This document shows positions 18,766-27,598 of a stretch of DNA of 64,000 bases, one piece after another (within the stretch, counting starts at the first letter, position 1; the number at the start of each line of letters is the position of its first letter). The notes under the pieces are model-generated. The model ran no database searches. It saw only the letters and a program-made list of their open reading frames with translations, and was not told the origin of the DNA. The position numbers and the translations under genes are program-made. Origin of the DNA: an uncultured Rhizobiaceae group bacterium (GTDB lineage Bacteria > Pseudomonadota > Alphaproteobacteria > Rhizobiales > Rhizobiaceae); NCBI GenBank assembly GCA_938044775.1, contig CALIOE010000061.1:37850-101849 (forward strand). Reading direction: 5' to 3'.

Positions 18766-20418
18766 ATGGCACGCCAGTTTATCTATCACATGCAGGGCCT
18801 CACAAAGCTCTATACCGGCGGAAAAAAGGTGCTCGACAACGTGCACTTGTCCTTCTATCCGGACGCAAAAATTGGCGTTTTGGGCCCAAACGGCGCCGGT
18901 AAGTCTACGCTGCTCAAGATAATGGCCGGTCTGGACAAGGAATGGACTGGCGAAGCATGGGCCGCCGAAGGCGCCAAAATTGGCTATCTGGAGCAAGAAC
19001 CGCAGCTCGATGGTGACAAGACGGTGCGCGAAAACATCATGGCGGGTGTTAAGGACAAGACTGCGATCCTTGAGCGCTACAACGAGCTGATGATGAACTA
19101 CTCTGACGAGACGGCGGACGAAGGCGCACGGCTCCAGGACCAGATTGACGCTGAGGGTCTCTGGGATCTTGATGCGAAGGTCGACATGGCCATGGACGCC
19201 TTGCGGTGTCCGCCCGGTGATGCAGATGTGAAGCCGCTTTCGGGCGGCGAGGCGCGCCGCGTCGCGCTCTGCCGGTTGCTGCTTTCCGAACCCGATCTCC
19301 TGCTGCTTGACGAACCAACCAACCATCTGGACGCCGAAACGGTTGCATGGCTTGAGAAACACCTGCGTGACTTTAAGGGCGCCGTCATGATCGTGACCCA
19401 TGACCGTTATTTCCTGGACAACGTGACAGGCTGGATTCTCGAACTCGATCGCGGGCAGGGCATTCCCTACGAGGGCAATTACTCGGCTTATCTGGAGAAG
19501 AAGAAAAAGCGTATGATCCAGGAGGGTCGTGAGCAGGACAGCCGGATGCGCCAGCTGGAACGTGAGCGTGAATGGATGGGGCAGTCGCCGAAGGCGCGAC
19601 AAGCCAAGTCCAAGGCCCGGATCAACAAATACAATGAACTTGTCGAAGCGGCCGATCAGCGCAAACCAACCGATACGCAGATCGTGATTCCGATCGCTGA
19701 GCGGCTGGGCAATGTCGTGATCGAAGCTGAGAACATCGCCAAGGGGTTTGGCGACAAACAACTTATCGAAGGGCTGAGTTTCAAGCTTCCTGCCGGTGGG
19801 ATTGTGGGCATTATTGGCCCTAACGGAGCTGGTAAGTCGACCTTGTTCAAAATGATAACGGGCCAGGAGAAACCTGATTCCGGCGCCCTTCGAATCGGCG
19901 ATACAGTCAAACTCGGCTATGTTGATCAGAGCCGCGATAGCCTCAATCCGGATGCCACTGTCTGGGAAGAAATTTCGGGCGGCGCTGAAGTGATCAAGCT
20001 CGGCAAGCACGAGGTCAACAGCCGCGCCTATGTCGGTTCGTTTAACTTTCGCAAAGCGGCCCAGCAGCAGAAAGTGGGAACGCTATCGGGTGGCCAGCGC
20101 AATCGGGTTCATCTCGCAAAGATGCTGAAATCGGGAGCGAATGTGCTGTTGCTCGATGAGCCGACAAATGACCTTGATACCGAGACGCTGTCCGCCCTGG
20201 AAGACGCGCTGGAAGAATTCGGCGGTTGTGCCGTGATCATTTCGCATGACCGTATGTTCCTCGACCGTCTTGCCACGCATATGCTCGCGTTTGAAGGCAA
20301 CAGTCATGTGGAGTGGTTTGAAGGTAATTTCGAGGATTACGAGCAAGACAAAGTGAGGCGCCTGGGCGAAAATGCGCTGACGCCAAAACGCATTCACTTT
20401 AAACCGCTGGGTCGGTAG
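18766..20418 (+). CDS. ettA: Energy-dependent translational throttle protein EttA (ABC-F)
   Basis: 550 residues, matching the usual EttA length. There are two ABC domains without membrane segments: Walker [10 protein letters not shown] in both, signatures [16 protein letters not shown] and [16 protein letters not shown], and Walker [15 protein letters not shown] and [14 protein letters not shown]. Between them lies the basic P-site tRNA-interacting linker ([20 protein letters not shown] region). ABC-F proteins of this type bind the ribosomal E site and gate the first peptide bond according to the ATP/ADP ratio. The start [12 protein letters not shown] at 18766 is the conserved one; a 63-codon upstream extension is not conserved. 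Monocistronic. Confidence 0.96.
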   Translation: MARQFIYHMQGLTKLYTGGKKVLDNVHLSFYPDAKIGVLGPNGAGKSTLLKIMAGLDKEWTGEAWAAEGAKIGYLEQEPQLDGDKTVRENIMAGVKDKTAILERYNELMMNYSDETADEGARLQDQIDAEGLWDLDAKVDMAMDALRCPPGDADVKPLSGGEARRVALCRLLLSEPDLLLLDEPTNHLDAETVAWLEKHLRDFKGAVMIVTHDRYFLDNVTGWILELDRGQGIPYEGNYSAYLEKKKKRMIQEGREQDSRMRQLEREREWMGQSPKARQAKSKARINKYNELVEAADQRKPTDTQIVIPIAERLGNVVIEAENIAKGFGDKQLIEGLSFKLPAGGIVGIIGPNGAGKSTLFKMITGQEKPDSGALRIGDTVKLGYVDQSRDSLNPDATVWEEISGGAEVIKLGKHEVNSRAYVGSFNFRKAAQQQKVGTLSGGQRNRVHLAKMLKSGANVLLLDEPTNDLDTETLSALEDALEEFGGCAVIISHDRMFLDRLATHMLAFEGNSHVEWFEGNFEDYEQDKVRRLGENALTPKRIHFKPLGR

Positions 20419-20445
20419 AGCCTGCGGGCTGAGAGAACCGGATTA

Positions 20446-21201
20446 TCAGGCTGCCAGCGCGAAATCTGCGGTTGGAAGCACCGTCAGAGGCGACTCGGTA
20501 GCGGAACCGAAGGAGCCGAAGAGCATGCGCCGTTCCATTGGAAGCGAACTGAAAAACGGGTATTTTGCCAGTACAGATTCCCGGCAGGCCTTAATTTCAG
20601 ATGCATAAAGATGTATCGGAAAACTCATGCCATCATAGTAGCGCTCACCAGCAATCATTTTTGCTCCGGTGAGTCGGCGATAGAACGCCCCGTGACTGGG
20701 TCTAACTGACGAGAGACAGTAATCGACTTCGAAATGCTCTGACAGCATGGTTGCCAGCCTGACGGTGAGATACGGCAGGGCAGGATAGTCGCGCGAGGCA
20801 TTTGCATCGATGGTCAACCGGCTTGGGTCGATCATCGTTTTGCCGGCCGCGAGCATCGGTTCCACCACATCCGGGTAGATGACCATCGATGCACCAAGCC
20901 GCTTCTCGAGCGTCAGATGCTGCAGCCTGATGGAACTGACCATCTGGTCGTTCATAAACAGACCAAACCGCATCACGTGCGGGTCGTCGTCAAGCTGGTC
21001 GTAGCTGAGTTTAGTGCTGTTTGGCCCGATCCAGCCATCGCGGAGATAGCAATCGTAGCGGAACCGGTACAATGCTTCGATATCTTCGCTGGTTACCATT
21101 GGACGGTATTCAACCTGCCTCAGAAGACTGAGAACTGATTGCGAGAACGCTGAGTGTTTAGCGCCGGCAGTAGCCGTAGTTACTGAGTAAATGTGCCCCA
21201 T
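20446..21201 (-). CDS. FeeM-like N-acyl amino acid synthase (LuxI-fold GNAT)
   Basis: 251 residues resembling FeeM-type N-acyl-amino-acid synthases and, more distantly, LuxI autoinducer synthases. FRYDCYLRDGWIG near residue 47, a conserved acidic/SIRL strand (MVSSIRLQHLTLE), IDPSRLTIDANASRDYP in the middle and a GNAT-like HGAFYRRLTGAKMIAGERYY. The expected reaction joins an acyl group from acyl-ACP to an amino acid or similar amine, giving a membrane lipid precursor or a signal. The ATG at 21201 lies three bases after a perfect hairpin, and a CtrA-type box lies upstream. The GGDEF-EAL gene precedes it on the same strand by 142 bp, suggesting a link with c-di-GMP. The product is unknown. Confidence 0.82.
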   Translation of the reverse strand: MGHIYSVTTATAGAKHSAFSQSVLSLLRQVEYRPMVTSEDIEALYRFRYDCYLRDGWIGPNSTKLSYDQLDDDPHVMRFGLFMNDQMVSSIRLQHLTLEKRLGASMVIYPDVVEPMLAAGKTMIDPSRLTIDANASRDYPALPYLTVRLATMLSEHFEVDYCLSSVRPSHGAFYRRLTGAKMIAGERYYDGMSFPIHLYASEIKACRESVLAKYPFFSSLPMERRMLFGSFGSATESPLTVLPTADFALAA

Positions 21202-21203
21202 TT

Positions 21204-21220
21204 ACAGTTGCCCCAACTGT
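21204..21220 (-). promoter_or_regulatory. Perfect 17-bp inverted repeat at the start of the FeeM-like gene
   Basis: ACAGTTG-CCC-CAACTGT: seven-base arms around a three-base loop, ending three bases before the ATG at 21201. On the transcript the GGGG that could serve as ribosome-binding site sits in the loop and arm. A second pairing, TGCCCC with GGGGCA (21228-21233 with 21209-21214), excludes the first. It could be a lux-box-like operator or an RNA switch at the ribosome-binding site. Confidence 0.6.
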
Positions 21221-21235
21221 TGTTGAAGGGGCATG

Positions 21236-21250
21236 TTAACAGTTTGTTAA
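21236..21250. promoter_or_regulatory. CtrA-type box TTAA-N7-TTAA upstream of FeeM-like gene
   Basis: Exact match to the alphaproteobacterial CtrA consensus: TTAA, seven bases (CAGTTTG), TTAA. It lies 35-49 bp before the start codon of the FeeM-like gene, a usual distance for control of a promoter. No CtrA gene is in the window, so binding is inferred. Confidence 0.5.
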
Positions 21251-21343
21251 GAATAGAAAAGGCCAATTTTAATAGAATTTTAGCCAAGTCGGTACGTGGT
21301 TAACGTCGCCGCCCGGTTTTTAGGCGCGTATAGAAGGTAATGC

Positions 21344-23686
21344 TTATGCAGTAAGGCTTTTGTTGGCGTCAGCGACGCGACCGTTGCTGGGAAAGGTCCG
21401 GTTGCTGAATTCAACGATGACGTCCTCATCAAGGGGCGCACCAAACAGGAAGCCTTGGAAGAGGTCGACTTCTACCTCGTCGCAAATGGTCTCAAGCTGT
21501 TCGGGCGTTTCAACCCCTTCGATAACCAGCTCCATTCCAACGTCCCTGGCGAGATGAGCAATTGCAGAGATAACTTTCAGGGTTTTATCGCTGTCGGCGA
21601 TCTCCACCACAAACGAACGATCGATCTTGAGGCGATCCAATTCCAGCTTGTTCAGATAGCTCAACGAGGAATAGCCGACGCCAAAGTCATCCAACGCAAC
21701 TCGAACGCCGAGCGCTCTGATGTCGTTCACCAGGCGCATTGTTTGCGGTTTGAGGTCGAGCAGCGAGGTTTCGGTTACCTCAACAATCAGGCGGGTAGCG
21801 GGCAGGCCTGATGAGGCCAGTGCGCTCTTAATGGTATCAAGTATGTCTCGGGTTCTGAAGTCGATTGCCGAGAGGTTGACCGAAACGCTGATGTCGCCTG
21901 GCAATCTGCTGCACGCCCTACAAGCCTTATGCAGCTGAATGTCCGTAATCTGTGAAATGAGACCGAGATCTTCAGCAATGGGGATGAACTCAGCCGGGCT
22001 GATGAAGCCGAGCTCCGCGTGATTCCAGCGACACAGTGCCTCGTAGCCACTGACCCGGCATTTAGACGTGCTGATAATCGGCTGGAAAACACAATGAAGC
22101 TGGTTGTTGGCAACTGCCTCCTTGAGATCAACAATAAGGCGCATTTGGCGCTGCATGTTCTGCTGCATATTGTCTTCAAAGATGCAGACATTGGTTCCGG
22201 TCAGGCGTTTGGCCTCGTATTGAGCGAAGTCGGCTTTTGAAATCAGTTCATCGACCGACGCGTCTTGTTGCTTGTCGTAGGCCACTCCGACGCTGGCATC
22301 GACGTCAAGTTCAAGATCCAGAAATCTGTAGACACCCTCGACGCACTGGCCAATTTTTTGAGCATAGCTCTCTGCGATGTTCTGGTCGGCCGCGCCGAGC
22401 GGGAAGAACAGCACGAACTCGTCGCCGCCAAGTCTGCCGCAGATTCCAAGTGGCCCAAATGTATTCTGCAGCCGTCGCGCAACGCTTGTAAGAATCGCGT
22501 CCCCGGCAGGGTGGCCGTGGGTGTCGTTAATCGTTTTGAAGTTGTCCAGATCGATCACGGCGATCAAAATGCTCTGATCTTCTGTCATTTCTTCGATCTG
22601 TTGACCGGTCTGTTCGAAAAACCAGCCGCGGTTGGAAAGGCCGGTCAGCGTATCGTATCGCGCCATAGAAGCGATTTTGGCGTTGGCCGTTTCCTCAGCT
22701 GTAATGTCGTCAATACGAACAACGAGGTTCCCGTCTTCGCCTGCTTTGGTAACGAAACGGAAAATCTGCCCAGTCGGCTTGTGCAGGATTACTTCCAGAG
22801 GATCGTCGCCGGTCCGCAGTTTCTGGAATTTGGTCTCAATCATGTCGGTCATTTCCGCGTTGAGGCCAAATTCGCGGACCGTTAGCCTGAAAATATCCCT
22901 CGCACTTGGCGCCTCCTCGCTGTCCTCAAGATCGAGCCCGAGCATGTTACTGGCCTCGCTGTTGCTTACCTTGAGCCGCTTTTGCTCATCGAACATCAGC
23001 AGGCCATTTGGCATGGTCTCGACGGCAACTCCCAGCTCATCAGCTATTGTCGAAACCTGCGCTTCTCGATGGATGGCACTGTGCAGGACATTGCGAAGCG
23101 AAGTGGCCATCGGCATGACCGCCATGATGAATGTGCCGTAGAATGTGCCGAGAACCATCTCCTGCCATGTGCCGACCAGGAACAGCCCGACCACAATTGG
23201 CAGTCCGATTACGATAGACTGCGCGGCCACGAAACGCCGTGAGCCGAAGTTGCGGGCTGCAATTCCCACACTGTTTGTCAGTGCTACGGATATGGCTGCC
23301 ATTTCAGTAAAGGGGTCGGTCGAAAATACGATTGCGAAAAAGCAGAATGCTCCCAGCAACATCGCCGTCAGCGTTCCTGCTACGATGCAGGCGCGGCGCC
23401 AGAACTTGAGCTGTTCCAGGGTATAGTTCTCGTGACCGTCGCGGAAGTAGAGGTCTCTGATCGCCAGACGGATGATGCCGGTCAGCAAGAACAGCACCGC
23501 AAAGACGGCAAATGTGTTCTCTCCGGATGAAATCATACACACGCCGGCAATGACAGCGCCGCTTATGGCGCCAATGATTGTGGGCCCCTTAGCGCCATAG
23601 AGGGAATCCACAATTCCTTTCTGAAAATTCCAGTCGCGCTGGGTATGTGAATTTCGCATTGAAGTGCCCCGGAATTCCATAACCAT
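21344..23686 (-). CDS. Membrane-anchored GGDEF-EAL c-di-GMP protein
   Basis: 780 residues. N-terminal membrane region with about six segments (~35-225), a PAS-like region (~240-345), GGDEF (~360-520) and EAL (~530-770). The cyclase site reads GRLGGDEFVLF and is intact. The phosphodiesterase set is intact too: GYEALCRW, VTETSLLD, LDDFGVGYSSLSYL, KIDRSFV, IEGVET. No RxxD inhibitory site is seen ahead of GGDEF. The protein may therefore both make and break c-di-GMP. A start at 23659 (MRNSHTQRD) is about as likely as 23686. It lies directly upstream of the FeeM-like synthase in the same direction. Confidence 0.95.
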   Translation of the reverse strand: MVMEFRGTSMRNSHTQRDWNFQKGIVDSLYGAKGPTIIGAISGAVIAGVCMISSGENTFAVFAVLFLLTGIIRLAIRDLYFRDGHENYTLEQLKFWRRACIVAGTLTAMLLGAFCFFAIVFSTDPFTEMAAISVALTNSVGIAARNFGSRRFVAAQSIVIGLPIVVGLFLVGTWQEMVLGTFYGTFIMAVMPMATSLRNVLHSAIHREAQVSTIADELGVAVETMPNGLLMFDEQKRLKVSNSEASNMLGLDLEDSEEAPSARDIFRLTVREFGLNAEMTDMIETKFQKLRTGDDPLEVILHKPTGQIFRFVTKAGEDGNLVVRIDDITAEETANAKIASMARYDTLTGLSNRGWFFEQTGQQIEEMTEDQSILIAVIDLDNFKTINDTHGHPAGDAILTSVARRLQNTFGPLGICGRLGGDEFVLFFPLGAADQNIAESYAQKIGQCVEGVYRFLDLELDVDASVGVAYDKQQDASVDELISKADFAQYEAKRLTGTNVCIFEDNMQQNMQRQMRLIVDLKEAVANNQLHCVFQPIISTSKCRVSGYEALCRWNHAELGFISPAEFIPIAEDLGLISQITDIQLHKACRACSRLPGDISVSVNLSAIDFRTRDILDTIKSALASSGLPATRLIVEVTETSLLDLKPQTMRLVNDIRALGVRVALDDFGVGYSSLSYLNKLELDRLKIDRSFVVEIADSDKTLKVISAIAHLARDVGMELVIEGVETPEQLETICDEVEVDLFQGFLFGAPLDEDVIVEFSNRTFPSNGRVADANKSLTA

Positions 23687-23832
23687 TGGTAAAAAGAAAA
23701 ACTTGAGGATTTATGAAGGAAAACACTCCGTTACGGTGCTTTTTGGCGCCGGATCCATCCGAATCCATGCACCCGGATACCGGCTTCTGGCGGGGCGTTG
23801 TGCCTTCATATCAGCTTCTATATCGTCTCGCG

Positions 23833-24747
23833 ATGAACACTGACCGTCCCCTTGCCGGCATGCTTCTCATGACAGGATTCTGCGTGCTCGCCCCGCTCGG
23901 GGACGCTATGGCTAAGCTCGTCGGCGGAAACGTCCCATTGCTGCAGCTATTGCTTGTCCGGTTTGGGATTCAGGCTTTGCTTCTGCTTCCGATCGTCTGG
24001 TTCACGGTCAGGACCTTGCGGAGCTCAAGGCGGGTTTTTCTGCTGACGTTTTATCGCACTATCCTGCATATTGCCGGTATCGGATGCATGTTTTTGTCTC
24101 TGCGCTATTTGCCGCTTGCTGATGCCGTGGCGATTGCCTTTGTGATGCCGTTGATCATGCTTCTGCTTGGAAAAACCTTTTTAAATGAAGATGTTGGTGC
24201 GCGTCGATTGATTGCGTGCATTGTTGGATTTGGAGGCACGCTGATGGTCGTGCAGCCGAGTTTTTCCGAAGTTGGCGCGCCTGCTTTGCTGCCGTTGGCG
24301 GTGGCGGTGGTTTTTGCTCTTTTCATGCTGGTGACACGGCAAATTGCCAGGGAAACTGACGCCATCAGTCTTCAGGCGATGAGCGGTGTCATGGCGACGA
24401 TTGTCCTGTCGGCAGTTTATTTTTTGGCGCCAGCCGACGCAGTGGGCGACCTGGCACTGGTGAATCCGGAGCCGGGTGATGCAGTCTTGCTGGCAGCGAT
24501 TGGTGTGCTTGGAACAGTCGCGCACCTGCTGATGACATGGTCGCTGCGTTTCGCTCCCGCTGCAACGCTGGCCCCGATGCAATATCTGGAGATCCCAATT
24601 GCCACACTCATTGGCTGGATTGTCTTTTCCGACCTCCCAAATGGTCTTGCCGCAATGGGTATCGCGGTTACTGTGGCTTCCGGTCTTTATGTCATTTCCC
24701 GCGAACGCGCTGCCGCGCGACCAGCCGTTCAAACGGTTCCCGTTTGA
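23833..24747 (+). CDS. DMT superfamily (EamA) transporter
   Basis: 304 residues from the ATG at 23833; the frame opens at 23713 but the first 40 codons are not conserved-looking. Ten membrane segments in two EamA repeats. The first repeat ends LLLGKTFLNEDVGARRLIACIVGFGGTLMVV and the second WIVFSDLPNGLAAMGIAVTVASG. It is an inner-membrane carrier, substrate unknown, probably an exporter. Its 3' end overlaps the DUF2293 gene tail to tail by 19 bp. Divergent from the GGDEF-EAL gene, with no obvious shared function. Confidence 0.88.
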   Translation: MNTDRPLAGMLLMTGFCVLAPLGDAMAKLVGGNVPLLQLLLVRFGIQALLLLPIVWFTVRTLRSSRRVFLLTFYRTILHIAGIGCMFLSLRYLPLADAVAIAFVMPLIMLLLGKTFLNEDVGARRLIACIVGFGGTLMVVQPSFSEVGAPALLPLAVAVVFALFMLVTRQIARETDAISLQAMSGVMATIVLSAVYFLAPADAVGDLALVNPEPGDAVLLAAIGVLGTVAHLLMTWSLRFAPAATLAPMQYLEIPIATLIGWIVFSDLPNGLAAMGIAVTVASGLYVISRERAAARPAVQTVPV

Positions 24748-25073
24748 TCGTCGTTCGGCTGGGGTGACGCGAGTCGCCGTGAACTTCCCCAGTTCTCAAG
24801 GACGTGGTCAATCTCGTCTGCAACGAAATGCCGCGCAGAATCCTCGTCATATCCCTCGTCTCTCAGGGCGTCGTAGTCCGTGTGGTTGTGGCGTATGTGG
24901 GCAATTGTTGCCAGAAAAGCCGCATCTCTTGGAGCCAAATCGCGCATGTGTCGCGCCCGGACGGCGAGGGCAATTGGCTCGAAATCGGCATAGGAGGCAA
25001 GCGGGATCAGTTCACGCAGGGCGCGGATGACCGCTTTCTGGCGTGGAGTATTGGCTTTTACCATTGCGCGCAT
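24729..25073 (-). CDS. DUF2293 domain protein
   Basis: 114 residues that match DUF2293 from end to end: IRALRELIPLASYADFEPIA, RARHMRDLAPRDAAFLATIAHIRHNHTDYDALRDEGYD and ARHFVADEIDHVLENWG. The family is short, soluble and widespread in Hyphomicrobiales, without assigned function; the regular spacing of His and Asp residues could indicate metal or nucleic-acid contact, but this is not shown. It is divergent from the ArsR-methyltransferase fusion and tail-to-tail with the DMT gene. Confidence 0.9.
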   Translation of the reverse strand: MRAMVKANTPRQKAVIRALRELIPLASYADFEPIALAVRARHMRDLAPRDAAFLATIAHIRHNHTDYDALRDEGYDEDSARHFVADEIDHVLENWGSSRRLASPQPNDDQTGTV

Positions 25074-25123
25074 CCTGTCTCATCCATTGACCACCTTGCA
25101 GGTTGGTGTAACACGAACGGGGC

Positions 25124-26161
25124 TTGCAGATTGCGGTGAACGAGAGGGGAATCTTGGAGGATACGACGGGCGACGATACCGATTTGTCCCACGGGCTGGA
25201 CATGGGAGTGGGCTGGATGCGGGCTGCTGGTGAACCAACGCGTCTGCGCCTGCTGGCGCTGCTTGACGAGGTTGATCTGACCGTCAGCGAGCTGATCGCC
25301 ATTCTTGAACAAAGTCAGCCGAGAATATCGCGTCATCTCAAGCTCCTCGTAGAAGCCGGCCTTGCAGAACGTTTTCAGGAAGGAGCATGGGCCTATTTTC
25401 GGACCATCAACGACGGCCCTCCAAGAGCCTTCCTCAACGCCATTCTTAAGCCACTGGCAGTACATGACGAAACACTTGCTGCGGATCATGAGAAGCTTGA
25501 GGCCGTGAGAGAAAGACGGGCGGAACGGGCTTCCGCCTATTTTGCAGAAAACGCTGAGGACTGGGACAAAATTCGCTCTCTTCACATTGCCGAAGACCGG
25601 GTGGAAGAAGCAATGCTTGAGCTCGGGCTTCGCGGCAATCCGAAATCGATATTTGATCTTGGCACCGGAACCGGTCGTGTTATGGAGCTTTTCGCCCCTT
25701 ATGTGACTCGTGGGGTTGGCATTGACACCAGTCAGGACATGCTTGCTGTCGCAAGATCGACAATCGGATCCGGCGAAATGTCTCACCTGCATGTACGTCA
25801 TGGTGACGTTTACAAACCGGGCACCGATGAACGCTTCGATCTTGTGGTTTTGCATCAGGTGCTGCATTTCCTGGAGGATCCACCTCTTGCGCTGCGCCAG
25901 GCCAAATGGCGCCTTGCGCGCAAGGGGTATTTGTTGATTGTCGATTTCGCGCCCCACGAGCATGATTTTTTGCGCGATGAACACGCTCATCTGAGGCTGG
26001 GCATGTCCACCCAGCTTGTCGAACGGTGGTTTGAGCTGGCAGGACTGAGCCTTGTCGAAGAACGCATGCTTGCGCCTCATGCCGGCGCCGAGAAACAATT
26101 AACTGTCGCCCTTTGGCTGGCTCGCCATGCCGATGATGAAGGCTTTGAGGAAATTCGCTGA
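25124..26161 (+). CDS. ArsR-type regulator fused to a SAM methyltransferase domain
   Basis: 345 residues. Residues ~30-110 form an ArsR winged helix (EPTRLRLLALLDEVDLTVSELI, QSQPRISRHLKLLVEAGL). Residues ~150-320 form a class I SAM-binding domain (FDLGTGTGRVMELFAP, GIDTSQDML, FDLVVLHQVLHFL). No metal-binding cysteines of classical ArsR proteins are seen. In Hyphomicrobiales such fusions usually sit beside metF and control methionine/SAM metabolism; here no met gene is adjacent. The start is TTG at 25124, with GTG at 25136 possible; both lead into the same helix. SAM sensing is inferred from the second domain. Confidence 0.88.
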   Translation: MQIAVNERGILEDTTGDDTDLSHGLDMGVGWMRAAGEPTRLRLLALLDEVDLTVSELIAILEQSQPRISRHLKLLVEAGLAERFQEGAWAYFRTINDGPPRAFLNAILKPLAVHDETLAADHEKLEAVRERRAERASAYFAENAEDWDKIRSLHIAEDRVEEAMLELGLRGNPKSIFDLGTGTGRVMELFAPYVTRGVGIDTSQDMLAVARSTIGSGEMSHLHVRHGDVYKPGTDERFDLVVLHQVLHFLEDPPLALRQAKWRLARKGYLLIVDFAPHEHDFLRDEHAHLRLGMSTQLVERWFELAGLSLVEERMLAPHAGAEKQLTVALWLARHADDEGFEEIR

Positions 26162-26163
26162 TC

Positions 26164-27426
26164 TCAATCCAGCCTTTTTTGGCGTATCACGGTCTCCAGC
26201 CAGTGGGCTGCCTGCAATGCCTGCTTGTCCTGGCCGAACGGCGCGATAATCTGTGCGCCCAACGGCAGTCCGTTGTTTGCGGTTAAACCCGGCACATTCA
26301 CACATGGCAATCCCAGCAGCGTCCACAACCGATTGAAGCTTGAATCACCGGTTGATGCCAGTGTTTTGGGAGCGACACCCGGCGCTGAGGCGGTCAGCAG
26401 CACATCGCAGTTTTCAAACAGATCGCGGCTCGCCTTACGCCCCCGGTTAGCAATGCGTCGGGCGTCGTCATAGGTCTGCGGTGTAATGCGTGCAGCGGCG
26501 TTAAGATGGTCTCGCAGTCTGTCGCTCAGTTGCAGCGGATGACGCCGACGTTCGTCTGCGAGCGTCGCTGCTGCCTCGAAGTCCTGAATTGGAGCGTGTG
26601 CCTGGCGGGCGGCTTCCACCTCCGGCACCGGACTGACCTCTGCGACCACGGCCCCTGATTCCTCAGCCTGTTTTGCAAGAACCTCAAGGGCGTCGACCAT
26701 TTCGCCTTCCATCAAATGGTCTATCGAACTGCGATAGACGCCGATGCGGGGTGGAGCAGTATTGCGTTCGTCAACGGACAAGTCCCGGCCCGAGCACGCC
26801 GCCGCCACGAAGGCGGCATCGGCAACTTGGGCGGCAAAAAATCCAATTGTGTCAAGAAGCTGAGAGAAATGTTTCATGCCAATGCTTGGAAAAAGCCGAT
26901 AGCTGGGTTTGTAGCCCGCAACCCCGCAAAATGCCGCCGGGCGCACAATCGAGCCGCCGGTCTGTGTGCCGACCGCAGCCGGGAAGAAACCAGCAGCGAC
27001 GCCCGCTGCAGACCCGGACGACGAGCCACCTGGCGAATATTCAAGGTTGTGAGGATTGCGAGTCGGGCCGGGCTCAAACCATGCAAATTCGGTCGTCACG
27101 GTCTTGCCCGCAATCGTCGCTCCCGCCTGGCGAAGCATTGTCACCAGTGCGGAATCAACGACCGGCTGGTGACCCTCGTAGATGGGCGAGCCATAGGACG
27201 TCGGCAGATCATAGGTGTCGAAAATGTCTTTCACGCCGATTGCAACTCCGGATAGTGGCCCGGAACCCGGTTGCCAATCTTTGGCCAGGCAGGAAAACAC
27301 CCTAATCTCTTCTTCGTGCTCAGCGATGGCGCGTTGGCACTGGTCAAGGGCTGCCTGTGGAGACAGTCTTCCGGCCTCGATTTCTGCGGCAATGCTGCGT
27401 GCCGACAACGGAGTCATGGTCGTCAT
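26164..27426 (-). CDS. Amidase signature family hydrolase
   Basis: 420 residues with the Ser-cisSer-Lys triad of the amidase signature family: Lys in GVAIGVKDIFD, cis-Ser in SPGGSSSGSAAGVAAG and nucleophile Ser in GTQTGGSIVRPAAFCG. It hydrolyses an amide in the cytoplasm; GatA, indole-acetamide and aryl-amide hydrolases all share this core and the sequence gives no better choice, though the absence of gatB/gatC neighbours argues against GatA. It converges on the ArsR-methyltransferase gene with a two-base gap. Its promoter must lie in 27427-27598. Confidence 0.92.
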   Translation of the reverse strand: MTTMTPLSARSIAAEIEAGRLSPQAALDQCQRAIAEHEEEIRVFSCLAKDWQPGSGPLSGVAIGVKDIFDTYDLPTSYGSPIYEGHQPVVDSALVTMLRQAGATIAGKTVTTEFAWFEPGPTRNPHNLEYSPGGSSSGSAAGVAAGFFPAAVGTQTGGSIVRPAAFCGVAGYKPSYRLFPSIGMKHFSQLLDTIGFFAAQVADAAFVAAACSGRDLSVDERNTAPPRIGVYRSSIDHLMEGEMVDALEVLAKQAEESGAVVAEVSPVPEVEAARQAHAPIQDFEAAATLADERRRHPLQLSDRLRDHLNAAARITPQTYDDARRIANRGRKASRDLFENCDVLLTASAPGVAPKTLASTGDSSFNRLWTLLGLPCVNVPGLTANNGLPLGAQIIAPFGQDKQALQAAHWLETVIRQKRLD

Positions 27427-27598
27427 TGCAAGGTCTTTCGTGATCTGATTGTGCGTCTGAATAGCCGACCATGGATCAACAGAAAACCGCTGATCATCAA
27501 CGCCATGGCAAGAATGCGCCTCGGCTTCAGGCTTTTGTCAGGAAAGTGGTGCCGAAAGTGCAGATCGGCGCAGGCGAAAAAGCCTGGCCGACGGGGTT

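Noticed and set aside
18730..20010. Long open frame of 426 codons opposite ettA
   Set aside because: It is the antisense shadow of a highly conserved gene and shows no domain or start signal of its own.
25058..26098. Open frame of 346 codons opposite the ArsR-methyltransferase gene
   Set aside because: The sense strand has two clear domains; the antisense frame has none.
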